From positions 62,001 to 126,000 of the forward strand of contig NZ_LMUD01000047.1 of NCBI RefSeq assembly GCF_009766095.1: DNA of 64,000 nucleotides, written 5' to 3'. This document shows, piece after piece, positions 42,811 to 51,330 of the stretch. Position 1 is the stretch's first letter. Each line of letters opens with the position of its first letter. The DNA comes from Granulicella sp. S190 (GTDB taxonomy: Bacteria > Acidobacteriota > Terriglobia > Terriglobales > Acidobacteriaceae). The notes under the pieces were generated by a model. That model made no database searches, was not told the DNA's origin, and worked only from the letters and a program-made list of their open reading frames with translations. The translations under genes were made by a program, and so were the position numbers.

Positions 42811-44448
42811 ATGAACAAAGATCTCCTTCCCATCGAAGCCATCGTCGCAAAGCTCAACCTGCCCGAAAAGTACGTCGAACGCCTCGGCCGCTACGGCGCC
42901 AAGCTCACGCTCGATCTCCTCGACGACCCCGCCTTCCCCGTGCGCGGCAAGTTCATCCTCGTCACCGCGACCACGCCCACCATCTCCGGCGAAGGCAAGA
43001 CCGTCACCTCCATCGGCCTCGTGCAGGGCCTGGAAAAGATCGGCAAGAAAGCCATCATCACCTCACGCGAACCCTCCCTCGGGCCGGTCTTCGGCATGAA
43101 GGGCGGAGCCGCAGGCGGCGGCCGTTCGCAGGTCGAGCCTGCCGAAAAGATCAACCTCCACTTCCACGGCGACTTCCACGCCATCACCTCCGCGCACAAC
43201 CTCCTCGCCGCCCTCATCGACTCGCATCTCTTCCACGGCAATGAGCTCGACCTCGACCCCGATGCCGTCACCTGGCCGCGTGCGCTCGACATGAACGACC
43301 GCGCCCTTCGTCACATCATCGTGCAGGCAGGCGCCAGCGGCAAACCAAACGCAGCCAAGCGCGACGGAGCCAACCGCCACACCGGCTTCCTCATCACCGC
43401 CGCCAGCGAAATCATGGCCATCATGACTCTCGCCGACAGCCGCGAAGATCTCCGCAAACGTCTCGCCCGCATCGTTATCGGCCAGACCCGCGCAGGCAAG
43501 CCAGTCCTCGCCGAAGACCTCAAGGCCACCGGCCCGATGTTGGCTCTGCTCAGTGAAGCCATCCTGCCTAACCTCGTGCAGACCACCGAAGGCACGCCTG
43601 CCCTGGTCCACTGCGGCCCCTTCGCCAATATCGCCCACGGCACCAGCTCCGTCATATCCCAGCAGATGGGCCTGCGCCTCGCCGACTATGTGGTCAACGA
43701 GACCGGCTTCGCCTCCGACCTCGGCTTCGAAAAATACATGGACATCGTGATGCCGTCCTCCGGCATCAAGCCCTCAGCTGCGGTCCTCGTCACCACGGTC
43801 CAATCGGTTCGCAACCAGGGCGCAGGCGACCTCGAAGCCGGCTTCGAAAATCTCAAAAAGCACATCGCCATCGTGCGCGGCTTCAACCTTCCCGCTATCG
43901 TCGCCATCAACCGCTTCCCCAACGACACCGAGGAAGAACTCAACTTCCTCGAAAAATACTGCGAAGCCCAGGGCGCAGCCTTCGCTCTGTCCGAAGCCTT
44001 CGCCAAAGGTGGTGCCGGTGCCACCGCACTCGCCGAAAAAGTCGTCAGCGTCATCGCCGCCAACCCCAGCGTCACGCCCACCAGCACCTTCGCCCCCAGC
44101 GCCTCGCCGCTCGAGAAGATCACCGCCGTCGCGCAAAAGGTCTACGGCGCAGCCAACGTCGAACTCACCCCGCAGGCCGAAGAAAAGCTTGCCCGCTTCA
44201 CCAAGTGGGGATACGGCGAGCTCCCCGTCTGCATCGCCAAGACCCAGTACTCCCTCACCGACGACCCCAAGCGAATGGGCGCGCCCACCGGCTGGACCCT
44301 CCATATCTCCGATGTCGTTCTCTCCGCGGGAGCAGGTTTTCTCGTCGTCATCTCCGGCAGCATGATGCTGATGCCCGGCCTGCCCAAGACCTCACGCGCC
44401 ATGGGCATCGACGTCGATGCTAACGGCGAGATCACAGGCATGTCGTAG
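42811..44448 (+). CDS. fhs: Formate-tetrahydrofolate ligase
   Basis: A 545-residue ATP-dependent enzyme that condenses formate with tetrahydrofolate to 10-formyl-THF, the entry of formate into C1 metabolism. Motifs: P-loop-like TPTISGEGKTVTSIGL, EPSLGPVFGMKGGAAGGG, INLHFHGDFHAITSAHNLL, NRFPNDTEEELNFLEKYC, and the C-terminal GAGFLVVISGSMMLMPGLPK. Length is normal. Downstream of cysS and the secreted protein. With formate dehydrogenase elsewhere in the window it indicates active formate metabolism. A REP-like element follows the stop at 44478. Confidence 0.95.
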   Translation: MNKDLLPIEAIVAKLNLPEKYVERLGRYGAKLTLDLLDDPAFPVRGKFILVTATTPTISGEGKTVTSIGLVQGLEKIGKKAIITSREPSLGPVFGMKGGAAGGGRSQVEPAEKINLHFHGDFHAITSAHNLLAALIDSHLFHGNELDLDPDAVTWPRALDMNDRALRHIIVQAGASGKPNAAKRDGANRHTGFLITAASEIMAIMTLADSREDLRKRLARIVIGQTRAGKPVLAEDLKATGPMLALLSEAILPNLVQTTEGTPALVHCGPFANIAHGTSSVISQQMGLRLADYVVNETGFASDLGFEKYMDIVMPSSGIKPSAAVLVTTVQSVRNQGAGDLEAGFENLKKHIAIVRGFNLPAIVAINRFPNDTEEELNFLEKYCEAQGAAFALSEAFAKGGAGATALAEKVVSVIAANPSVTPTSTFAPSASPLEKITAVAQKVYGAANVELTPQAEEKLARFTKWGYGELPVCIAKTQYSLTDDPKRMGAPTGWTLHISDVVLSAGAGFLVVISGSMMLMPGLPKTSRAMGIDVDANGEITGMS

Positions 44449-44477
44449 AAGCCCGACTAAAAAGAAAAGGTATAAAA

Positions 44478-44525
44478 GTCACGAAGTGACCGCTGCCCGC
44501 GCAGGGCGCCCGTCCGGCAGGACAT
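44478..44525. repeat. REP-like dispersed element, copy 2
   Basis: Begins GTCACGAAGTGACCGC, has a GC-rich middle (CCCGCGCAGGGCGCC) and ends CGTCCGGCAGGACA. Located between convergent fhs and the EamA-family transporter, close to both 3' ends, as in copy 1. Confidence 0.82.
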
Positions 44526-44532
44526 TATTCAA

Positions 44533-45489
44533 CTAAGCTTCCATCCCCGCAGCGATATCTCCATCCACCACCGTCGCCGCTCCACTCTTCATCTTCGAGC
44601 TGGTCACCAGGAACACCGCCACCAGAATCGCCGCCATTCCCACGTACTCCACCGCAACGAAGCGCTCTTTCAGCAGAATCACTCCAAGAATCACCGCAAT
44701 TACCGGATTCACATACGCATATGTCGCCACCTTCGACACCGCCACGTGATTCAGCAGGTAGACGTACGCGCTATAAGTAAGAATCGATCCAAACGCCACC
44801 AGATAGAGCGTCGAAGCCCAGGCCTGCAGCCCCCACTGCGCCCCGTGGTATCCCCTCGTAGCAACCATCATCACCACATTAAAGACTCCACCAAAGAGCA
44901 TCTCCCACCCCGCCGCTGCAAATCCGCTGATCCGGAATGTAGACCGCCGTGAGATCACAGACGCGCTCGTCCAGCACATCGCGCCGCCCAACGTCACTCC
45001 CGCTGCAACGATCTGCCGTGAGTCGCCACGCAGTCCCTGTCGCAACCCAGGCCACAGCAGAATTACGAGTCCGACAAACCCGATGCAAACGCCAACCCAC
45101 CCCTTCGCTCTCAACCCCTCGCCTCGAGGCAGCACAATCTCGATCAGCGCCGCATACAAGGGAACCACTGCTACCAGCAGCGCCGCCAGCCCCGTCGGCA
45201 GGTACTGCTCCGCCCAGATTACCGACGTATTCCCGCACCCCAGCATCAGCACGCCAATGATCACCAGCCGCCCAAGCTCCTGCCGGCTCGGCCGCATCTT
45301 CATCTTCAGCGCAGCCGACCCAGCCAGCATCAACACGCCCGCCATCAAAAACCGCACACTCCCCAGCACAAACGGAGGCAGCACCTCCACGCCGTACCGC
45401 ATCGCAAGATACGTCGATCCCCAGAAGAGATAGACGCACGCAAACGAGAGCACAATCCTTGTGCGGTCGGGCGAAGTTGGGACAGGCAT
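44533..45489 (-). CDS. EamA-family (DMT superfamily) transporter
   Basis: A 318-residue integral membrane protein with ten hydrophobic segments arranged as two EamA repeats. The first repeat opens with LSFACVYLFWGSTYLAMRYG, and the second with IVAAGVTLGGAMCWTSASV; the repeat ends with AYVNPVIAVILGVILLKERF, a characteristic DMT motif. Such carriers export amino acids, nucleosides or metabolites by proton-coupled antiport; the substrate is not predictable. Divergent from the secreted-protein gene starting at 45565. Confidence 0.87.
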   Translation of the reverse strand: MPVPTSPDRTRIVLSFACVYLFWGSTYLAMRYGVEVLPPFVLGSVRFLMAGVLMLAGSAALKMKMRPSRQELGRLVIIGVLMLGCGNTSVIWAEQYLPTGLAALLVAVVPLYAALIEIVLPRGEGLRAKGWVGVCIGFVGLVILLWPGLRQGLRGDSRQIVAAGVTLGGAMCWTSASVISRRSTFRISGFAAAGWEMLFGGVFNVVMMVATRGYHGAQWGLQAWASTLYLVAFGSILTYSAYVYLLNHVAVSKVATYAYVNPVIAVILGVILLKERFVAVEYVGMAAILVAVFLVTSSKMKSGAATVVDGDIAAGMEA

Positions 45490-45564
45490 TCTTCAATGGT
45501 ATCGCGCCTCCGCTTCGCCTCCGCGTCCCTGCAGGCAAGCCCCTTCCGGTGCTACGATAAGGAG

Positions 45565-46266
45565 ATGGTGCTTCGTCCTGCGGCCTTATTTCTTTCTCTT
45601 CTTGTCTGTGTCTCTGCACTGTCCCAAACGCCCGACCAGACCTCCGCCCCCACTAATCCCAACGCCCCGCGGAGCTTCCACGACGAAGCCCTGAACATCA
45701 CCTACTTCTACCCCGGCCGCTTCGTGCCCGACCCCGCAAGCGTGGCCCAAAACACCCCCACCGCCACCTCCAGCTCTGCCGCGCCCAAGTGTGCCCACTC
45801 CACCTTCTTCGCCAACTCGGTCACCCCGGTCGACACCTCCTCCTTCGTCCTCTCCACCATCGACAACACATGTCCCAACGTCCTCCGCGGCGCCACCACG
45901 CTCGGCCCCTTCATCCGCGAGCAGATCCTCCGTCAACTCAAGCAATACGGCGAGCCGACTGTCACCCAGGAGGCCACCCACTACACCGTCGACGGCCACC
46001 CCGCGGCCATCGTCCTCGCCTCAGTCCCCATGCCCGTGGACGCAGGAAAGATTCCCCGCACCACCTACGCCGCCAAGGCCTGCGTGCTCGGCAACGTCCC
46101 CGTCAAATCGAAGAAGAAGAACCAACCGGAGGATCCCACCCGACACGTTCTCTGCTTCGACTTCACCACCCAGCATAACGACCTCTACCATCTCCTCTTC
46201 GCCTTCAGCATGCAGTTCGACAACGGCACCCCTCAGCCCTTGGTTCCAGGCAGCGTCATTCGCTAG
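45565..46266 (+). CDS. Secreted hypothetical protein, paralogue of the 42010 gene
   Basis: From ATG 45565 (AAGGAG directly before it; a second in-frame GTG is three bases on), about 233 residues. Signal peptide MVLRPAALFLSLLVCVSALS. The mature protein carries LNITYFYPGRFVPDP, the same strand-motif as the 42010 protein, plus conserved Cys residues (CAHSTFF, TCPNVLR, KACVLG and LCFDF), so disulfides are likely. The 69 nt upstream in frame are not signal-like. Family not recognised. Confidence 0.7.
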   Translation: MVLRPAALFLSLLVCVSALSQTPDQTSAPTNPNAPRSFHDEALNITYFYPGRFVPDPASVAQNTPTATSSSAAPKCAHSTFFANSVTPVDTSSFVLSTIDNTCPNVLRGATTLGPFIREQILRQLKQYGEPTVTQEATHYTVDGHPAAIVLASVPMPVDAGKIPRTTYAAKACVLGNVPVKSKKKNQPEDPTRHVLCFDFTTQHNDLYHLLFAFSMQFDNGTPQPLVPGSVIR

Positions 46267-46294
46267 CGCAGCGAAACCCACAGCGATCGCAACT

Positions 46295-48955
46295 CTAATC
46301 CTCGCGTAGCAACGCTAACGGATCGGTCGCCAGCGCGCGCCTCGCCGGAACACATCCCGCCAGCAGGCCAAGCAAGAGCATCGTCACCAATACCCCGCCC
46401 AGCACCACCGGATCCCACGGCGTAGCCTGCGAAACAATAAAGGCGATCACCTTACCCGCCGCCAGTCCCAGCAACAACCCCACCGCCGAGCCGAACGCCA
46501 GCAGCCGGAAGGTGCGCCCTAGAGCCGCCTGGAGCAACTCACTCTTCTGCGCTCCTAGTGCAATGCGAATCCCAAACTCACGCAGCCGCTTGCTCACCGA
46601 ATACGAGGCCATCCCGAAGATTCCCACCACGGACAGCATCGCGCCCATCACTCCCAGTACGCCCAGCGATATCGTCGCCATCCGCGGACCGAACAGGAAC
46701 GCGTCCAGAGCTTTGTAACGTGTCTGGATATAAACCGGCAGTCCTGCGTCGATATTCCGCAACGTACTCCTGATGGCAAGCGTCAGCTGCTCCGGGTCGC
46801 GGCTCGATCTCACCACGAGATACGCAGAATTAGAGGCCGATTGCAGAATGGGGAGAAACATCACCGGCTGAGGATCCTCCGTGAGGCTTCCATACTTTCC
46901 ATCCTCCGCAATCCCCACAACCTGGATACGCGCCCCATCCGGAATCTTGAAGTACGCGCCCATCGCCTTTGCTTCGGAGCCGAAGATCTTTCGCGCAAAC
47001 TGCCGATTCACTATCGCGACGCGGGGCTTATCTTTGTCCTCCTGCCACGTGAACGCTCTTCCAGAGACCAACGCGGTGCCTGCCGCCTGAAAGTATTCAG
47101 GCGAAACCTTGAACATCATCGCGTCGCTTGCAGCATTCGCGGGCCGCAGGTCCGTCGTACTGTCTGCGAATACATTCGAGTCCGGCTGCGCATCACCCAA
47201 CGGCACCTGATCGGCCAAACCCACGGAATCAACCCCCGGAATCGCCGCCAGCGCATCGATCATCCGCTTTTGCATTGGTGGCACTTTGTCGCCCAGGTAG
47301 CCCGCCATATTCAGGTCTGTCTCTACCAGAATAGTGTTCTTCAACTCGAACCCGAAGTTGTTATGCAGCGTGTTCGCCAGCCCGCGCACCGCGACAATGG
47401 AAGAGGTGACGAGCACTGCGCAGATTGCAATCTGCACCAGAAGCAACACATCCTGGAAGGTGACACGCAGTCCGAATCTGCCGCGCTTAGTCTCAACGCT
47501 GCCGCCCTTCACCGCCTCATACGGATCGGTTCGAAGAACCTGCCTCACCGGTACCGCGCCAAACAGCAACCCGCTGGCCAGCGCCAGAAGCAGAGCAACC
47601 GCATACACCTTTGCATCCGGATTCACGGACATATGAAGCGGCCATCGCGAGATCGGCTGCCACACGCTCAACGCTCGCAGCAAAGCTACACTGCCTGCAA
47701 GACCAACCGCCCCGCCGATCAGCGCAATCAGTAAAGCCTCGGCAAATAGCCCACGAAGAATGCGTTTGCGGCTCGACCCAAGCGCAAGCCGCAGAGCGAT
47801 CTCACGCGATCGATCCGCTGCACGTGCGGCAAACAGGCTGCCAAGGTTCGCACACGCAGCCAGCAAAATCAGCCCCGCAAGCAGCATCAGCGCCGTCATA
47901 AACGTCCGCACCGGGCGCCCAATGTAGTCCCCATAAAGTCCCGGCCGCGCCAGTTTAAAACTCATCTTTGGGTCGTCTTTGGGATAAGCCTTCTCAAGAA
48001 CAGCTCCAACCGAGTTCAGATCCGCAATCGCCTGTGCCGGCGTCACGCCCGCCTTCAGGTGTCCCAGCGTCATAAAGACCCAACGGTCTCCACGTGCATT
48101 CATGTCATTGGTATCGAACTGCGGATGATTCACAATCGGCACAAAAAAATCCGGATTGAAGAACATCAGTGTGCCGTGAAACTCGGGCGGCCCGACTCCA
48201 ACAATGGTGTAAGGAAACTTGTTCAGCCGGACCACGCGGCCAATCACGCTCGGATCGCTTTGAAAGTGGCTACGCCAGAAGTCGTACGTCAGCACGATGA
48301 AGGGTGCGCTGTTCGTACCGTGCTCATCAGAGGCATGAAAGAACCGGCCAAGATAAGGCTTCAAACCCAAAGTATCGAAGTAATTTCCTGTAGCCTCATC
48401 GACCCACGCGCGAGAAGGATCGCTGCCCGTATCCAGGCCCGCCTGCGTGACATTGAAAGCTGCCAGGCTCTCAAAGCTGTGGTTGCGGTCCCGCAGATCG
48501 AGATAGTCCGGATAAGACTCGGACATATCGCTGGACAACCGCCACGGACCGTAGAGGCTCTCCGATTGAGGCACATTCAACGGCCGCAGGATAAACGCAT
48601 TCAAAACAGCAAACACAACCGCATTTGCCCCAATCGCCAACGCTAACGTCAGTACGGCGACAATCGCAAAACCGGGCTTCTTGCCCATCCTGCGCAGCGC
48701 GAAGCGAATGTCCTGAAGCAGCCCCTCGCCGAACTGTACGCCGAGCGCCTCTCGGCTCTCTTCTTTCAACCGTTGATAACCGCCGAACTCAATCCGCGCT
48801 CGTCTCTCTGCTTCGGCATGCGGAAGACCGCCACGCTCGAGATCATCGGCGCGAAGTTGAATATGCGACCGTAGCTCCTCTTCGATCTCACGATCGGTCT
48901 CGGCACGACGAAAGAGGTTCGAAGCAAAGGAACGAAGCGAGTCGAAGAGTCTCAT
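46295..48955 (-). CDS. ADOP-type ABC transporter permease (MacB/FtsX family)
   Basis: An 886-residue acidobacterial duplicated orphan permease. The N-terminal prefix (FRRAETDREIEEELRSHIQL) is followed by a MacB-like periplasmic domain and an FtsX permease; the pair occurs twice in tandem. Segments include FALRRMGKKPGFAIVAVLTL, ALRLALGSSRKRILRGLFAE and RLREFGIRIALGAQKSELLQ, with a C-terminal transmembrane stretch. No ATPase gene is adjacent; these permeases are called orphans. It overlaps the PadR gene by 4 bp, the usual genetic arrangement for this family. Its substrate is unknown. Confidence 0.9.
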   Translation of the reverse strand: MRLFDSLRSFASNLFRRAETDREIEEELRSHIQLRADDLERGGLPHAEAERRARIEFGGYQRLKEESREALGVQFGEGLLQDIRFALRRMGKKPGFAIVAVLTLALAIGANAVVFAVLNAFILRPLNVPQSESLYGPWRLSSDMSESYPDYLDLRDRNHSFESLAAFNVTQAGLDTGSDPSRAWVDEATGNYFDTLGLKPYLGRFFHASDEHGTNSAPFIVLTYDFWRSHFQSDPSVIGRVVRLNKFPYTIVGVGPPEFHGTLMFFNPDFFVPIVNHPQFDTNDMNARGDRWVFMTLGHLKAGVTPAQAIADLNSVGAVLEKAYPKDDPKMSFKLARPGLYGDYIGRPVRTFMTALMLLAGLILLAACANLGSLFAARAADRSREIALRLALGSSRKRILRGLFAEALLIALIGGAVGLAGSVALLRALSVWQPISRWPLHMSVNPDAKVYAVALLLALASGLLFGAVPVRQVLRTDPYEAVKGGSVETKRGRFGLRVTFQDVLLLVQIAICAVLVTSSIVAVRGLANTLHNNFGFELKNTILVETDLNMAGYLGDKVPPMQKRMIDALAAIPGVDSVGLADQVPLGDAQPDSNVFADSTTDLRPANAASDAMMFKVSPEYFQAAGTALVSGRAFTWQEDKDKPRVAIVNRQFARKIFGSEAKAMGAYFKIPDGARIQVVGIAEDGKYGSLTEDPQPVMFLPILQSASNSAYLVVRSSRDPEQLTLAIRSTLRNIDAGLPVYIQTRYKALDAFLFGPRMATISLGVLGVMGAMLSVVGIFGMASYSVSKRLREFGIRIALGAQKSELLQAALGRTFRLLAFGSAVGLLLGLAAGKVIAFIVSQATPWDPVVLGGVLVTMLLLGLLAGCVPARRALATDPLALLRED

Positions 48956-49293
48956 ATCTCCTCCGGTTGCGGTGCGAGTGCGCTCGCGATGGCAGTCGAC
49001 AGCCGATTCCAGCTCTCGGTCTCTTCGCGAAGACGTCTCTTGCCCGTTGCAGTCAACTCATAGAACTTGGCCCGGCGATTATTTTCGGAGACACCCCACT
49101 CCGCCTTCAGCAGCCCCTGGCGCAGAAGCCGGAACAGCCCCGGATAGAGCGCTCCCTGTTCAATCAGCAGCGCACCGCCGGAGATCTGCTCAATGCGCAG
49201 AAGAACCCCATATCCATGCAGCGGGCCCAGGGACACAGCCCTGAGAATAAGCAGATCGAGAGTTCCGGGAAGCAGTTGCGCCTGTGTGGTCAC
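48952..49293 (-). CDS. PadR-family transcriptional regulator
   Basis: A 113-residue winged-helix repressor. The N-terminal segment LLPGTLDLLILRAVSLGPLHGYGVLLRI and GALLIEQGALYPGLFRLLRQGLL are standard PadR features, and the wing region reads WGVSENNRRAKFYELTATGKRRL. The C-terminal helix mediates dimerisation. The stop overlaps the ADOP start (ATGA), so regulator and transporter are translationally coupled. Acidobacteria have many such PadR-ADOP pairs; the inducer is unknown. Confidence 0.92.
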   Translation of the reverse strand: MTTQAQLLPGTLDLLILRAVSLGPLHGYGVLLRIEQISGGALLIEQGALYPGLFRLLRQGLLKAEWGVSENNRRAKFYELTATGKRRLREETESWNRLSTAIASALAPQPEEI

Positions 49294-49843
49294 ATTCTCT
49301 CCTAAGCTGATCAGGAGGCTAGACCCGCTTCCCTAAGCTGTCAAGGAGAGTTTTTGCGCAATAACAAAGGCGCTCGCAAAATCATCCACTCTCAGACCAA
49401 CGGGAGGACCAGAAAGCTTCACTCGCGACCACAAGGGACACAAGTCACGAAGTGACCGCACTCCGCGCAGGAGCCCGTCCGGCAGGACAAGTCTTAGACA
49501 GCTTCTAAGGGGTTACTTCAATAAGGTATACTCACCGCCAAAGGCAGAAGACCCATGAAATCGCTGTTCCTTACAGCCCGGAGACCCCGATTCGCAGCTG
49601 CTCTGTGCTGCTCCAGGCGTCACCAGATACCGCGCCGCCACCTCCGCGTCCTGCCCAGCCTCACGCGACCTAGTCTCTTCGCCGGCGACTAAGCTCGAAG
49701 CCCCTCCAGCCGGCGAAGTCCTCGCCATCAGCGCACCCGTTCTCTCTGCAACCACAGAGCACCGTGCCTCTCCTCCGCATAAAGAAGGAAAATCCGGTAA
49801 GAACGGTAAGACCAAACGCACCGCTGCCTAAAGGAGAGACCGC
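49294..49843. other. 550-bp intergenic region with REP element and a possible frameshifted small gene
   Basis: Apart from the REP-like element (49444-49490), the + strand carries coding-like pieces in different frames. ATG 49555 opens MKSLFLTARRPRF but stops about 135 bp later. A separate frame gives TTEHRASPPHKEGKSGKN and KTKRTAA* just before the aminotransferase gene, with no start. This reads like the remains of a small secreted or Lys-rich protein disrupted by frameshifts, but may be chance in GC-rich sequence. The minus-strand frame at 49513-49821 looks like a shadow. Confidence 0.3.
49444..49490. repeat. REP-like dispersed element, copy 3
   Basis: GTCACGAAGTGACCGC followed by CCGCGCAGGAGCCC and GTCCGGCAGGACAA. 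It lies in the 550-bp gap between padR (start at 49293) and the aminotransferase (start at 49844), i.e. a divergent intergenic region, unlike copies 1 and 2. Confidence 0.82.
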
Positions 49844-51277
49844 ATGACCACCCTGACTGAAAAGACCCTCGAAGATCTGAAGCAAAACTCCGCTCAAGGA
49901 GTCACCCACGCCGCTAGCGAAGCCATTCGCTCGAAGCACTACGCCGAGTTCGGCCCCAAGCTGAAGACCGCGCTCCCCGGCCCCAACGCCCAGAAGATCG
50001 TCGCCGCCGACGACCGCCTCATCTCCCCCAGCTACACCCGTAGCTACCCCATGGTGGCCAAATCCGGCCGCGGCATCCGCGTCACCGACGTCGACGGCAA
50101 CGAGTTCATCGACTTCGCCGCCGGCATCGCCGTCAACTCTACCGGCCACTGTCATCCCGAAGTCGTCAAGGCTATTCAAGACCAGGCCGCCGAACTCATC
50201 CACATGTCCGGCACCGACTTCTACTACGAAAACATGACCACACTCGCCGAGCGGCTCTCCGCCATCGCGCCCATGCCCGGCCCGCACAAGTTCTACTACG
50301 GCAACTCTGGCGCCGAGGCCGTCGAGTGCGCCATGAAGCTCGCCCGTTACCACACCGGTCGCCAGAACATCATCAGCTTCTTCGGCGCCTTCCACGGCCG
50401 CACCATGGGCGCGCTCTCGCTCACCGGCTCCAAGCCCCAGCAGAAGCGCCGCTTCGCCCCCTTCGTCCCCGGCGTCCATCACGTCCGGTATCCCTACGCC
50501 TATCGCGGGTGTAGCGGCGGCCCGCAAGCAGAGGAGGCCTTCGCCCTCGGCTGCGCCCGCTACATCGAAGAGAAGCTCTTCAAGACCATCCTCCCGCCCG
50601 AAGAGGTCGCCGCGATCATCCTCGAGCCTATCCAGGGCGAGGGTGGCTACGTCGTAGCGCCCACCAACTTCCTCGAAGAGATTCGCCGCATCTGTGATCG
50701 TCACGGCATCCTCCTCATCGCCGACGAGGTCCAGTCCGGCGCCGCCCGCACCGGCAAGTGGTGGGCTATCGAGCACTCCGGCGTCCAGCCCGACATCGTC
50801 TGCATCGCCAAAGGCATCGCCTCCGGCATGCCTCTCGGCATCTGCATGGCAAAAGCTGAAGTCATGGACTGGGTCCCTGGCTCTCACGCCAGCACCTTCG
50901 GCGGAAACCCGCTCTGCATCGCCGCAGCTCTCGCCACCATGGACATCCTCGAGCGCGAAGGCATGCAGAACGCCGCCACCGTTGGCGAAAAGATGCTCGA
51001 CCGCCTCCGTCCCTGGGTCGCCAAACACCCCATCGTCGGCGACGTGCGCGGACGCGGCCTCATGATCGGCGTCGAACTCGTCAAAGACAAGCAGTCCCGC
51101 ACCCCGGTTGGCCCCATGCGCGACAAGGTCGTTGATCTCGCCTTCGAGCGCGGCCTTCTCATTCTCGGTTGCGGCGAAACTACCATCCGCCTCTGCCCGC
51201 CGCTCATCGTCAACGAGCACGAAGCCAACATCGCCCTCGACATCCTCGAGGAGTGCATTACCTTAGCCGCGAACTAA
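49844..51277 (+). CDS. Class III PLP-dependent aminotransferase (4-aminobutyrate/acetylornithine type)
   Basis: A 477-residue class III aminotransferase. Motifs: DGNEFIDFAAGIAVNSTGHCHPEV, YYGNSGAEAVECAMKLAR, AFHGRTMGALSLTGSK, EPIQGEGGY, LLIADEVQSGAARTGKWWA with the PLP-contacting Asp, and the Schiff-base lysine near residue 323 in IAKGIASG. The sequence resembles GabT-like enzymes that transaminate 4-aminobutyrate or similar omega-amino acids; acetylornithine as substrate cannot be excluded. Good Shine-Dalgarno AAAGGAGAG before the ATG. It converges on the GH30 gene with a terminator hairpin between. Confidence 0.88.
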   Translation: MTTLTEKTLEDLKQNSAQGVTHAASEAIRSKHYAEFGPKLKTALPGPNAQKIVAADDRLISPSYTRSYPMVAKSGRGIRVTDVDGNEFIDFAAGIAVNSTGHCHPEVVKAIQDQAAELIHMSGTDFYYENMTTLAERLSAIAPMPGPHKFYYGNSGAEAVECAMKLARYHTGRQNIISFFGAFHGRTMGALSLTGSKPQQKRRFAPFVPGVHHVRYPYAYRGCSGGPQAEEAFALGCARYIEEKLFKTILPPEEVAAIILEPIQGEGGYVVAPTNFLEEIRRICDRHGILLIADEVQSGAARTGKWWAIEHSGVQPDIVCIAKGIASGMPLGICMAKAEVMDWVPGSHASTFGGNPLCIAAALATMDILEREGMQNAATVGEKMLDRLRPWVAKHPIVGDVRGRGLMIGVELVKDKQSRTPVGPMRDKVVDLAFERGLLILGCGETTIRLCPPLIVNEHEANIALDILEECITLAAN

Positions 51278-51292
51278 GTCAGTTACAAAAAC

Positions 51293-51325
51293 GAAGCGGC
51301 AGCCTCCTGGAGACTGCCGCTTCTT
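51293..51325. terminator. Bidirectional terminator between aminotransferase and GH30 genes
   Basis: GAAGCGGCAG (51293-51302) pairs with CTGCCGCTTC (51314-51323) around an 11-nt loop, followed by TTT on the + strand and by a short T-rich stretch (GTTTTTG) on the minus strand. It serves two converging genes. Confidence 0.82.
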
Positions 51326-51330
51326 TCCGT

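Noticed and set aside
49670-51220. A 516-residue minus-strand frame opposite the class III aminotransferase.
   Set aside because: Shadow with Gly/Asp/Ala bias; the + strand frame carries all PLP motifs.
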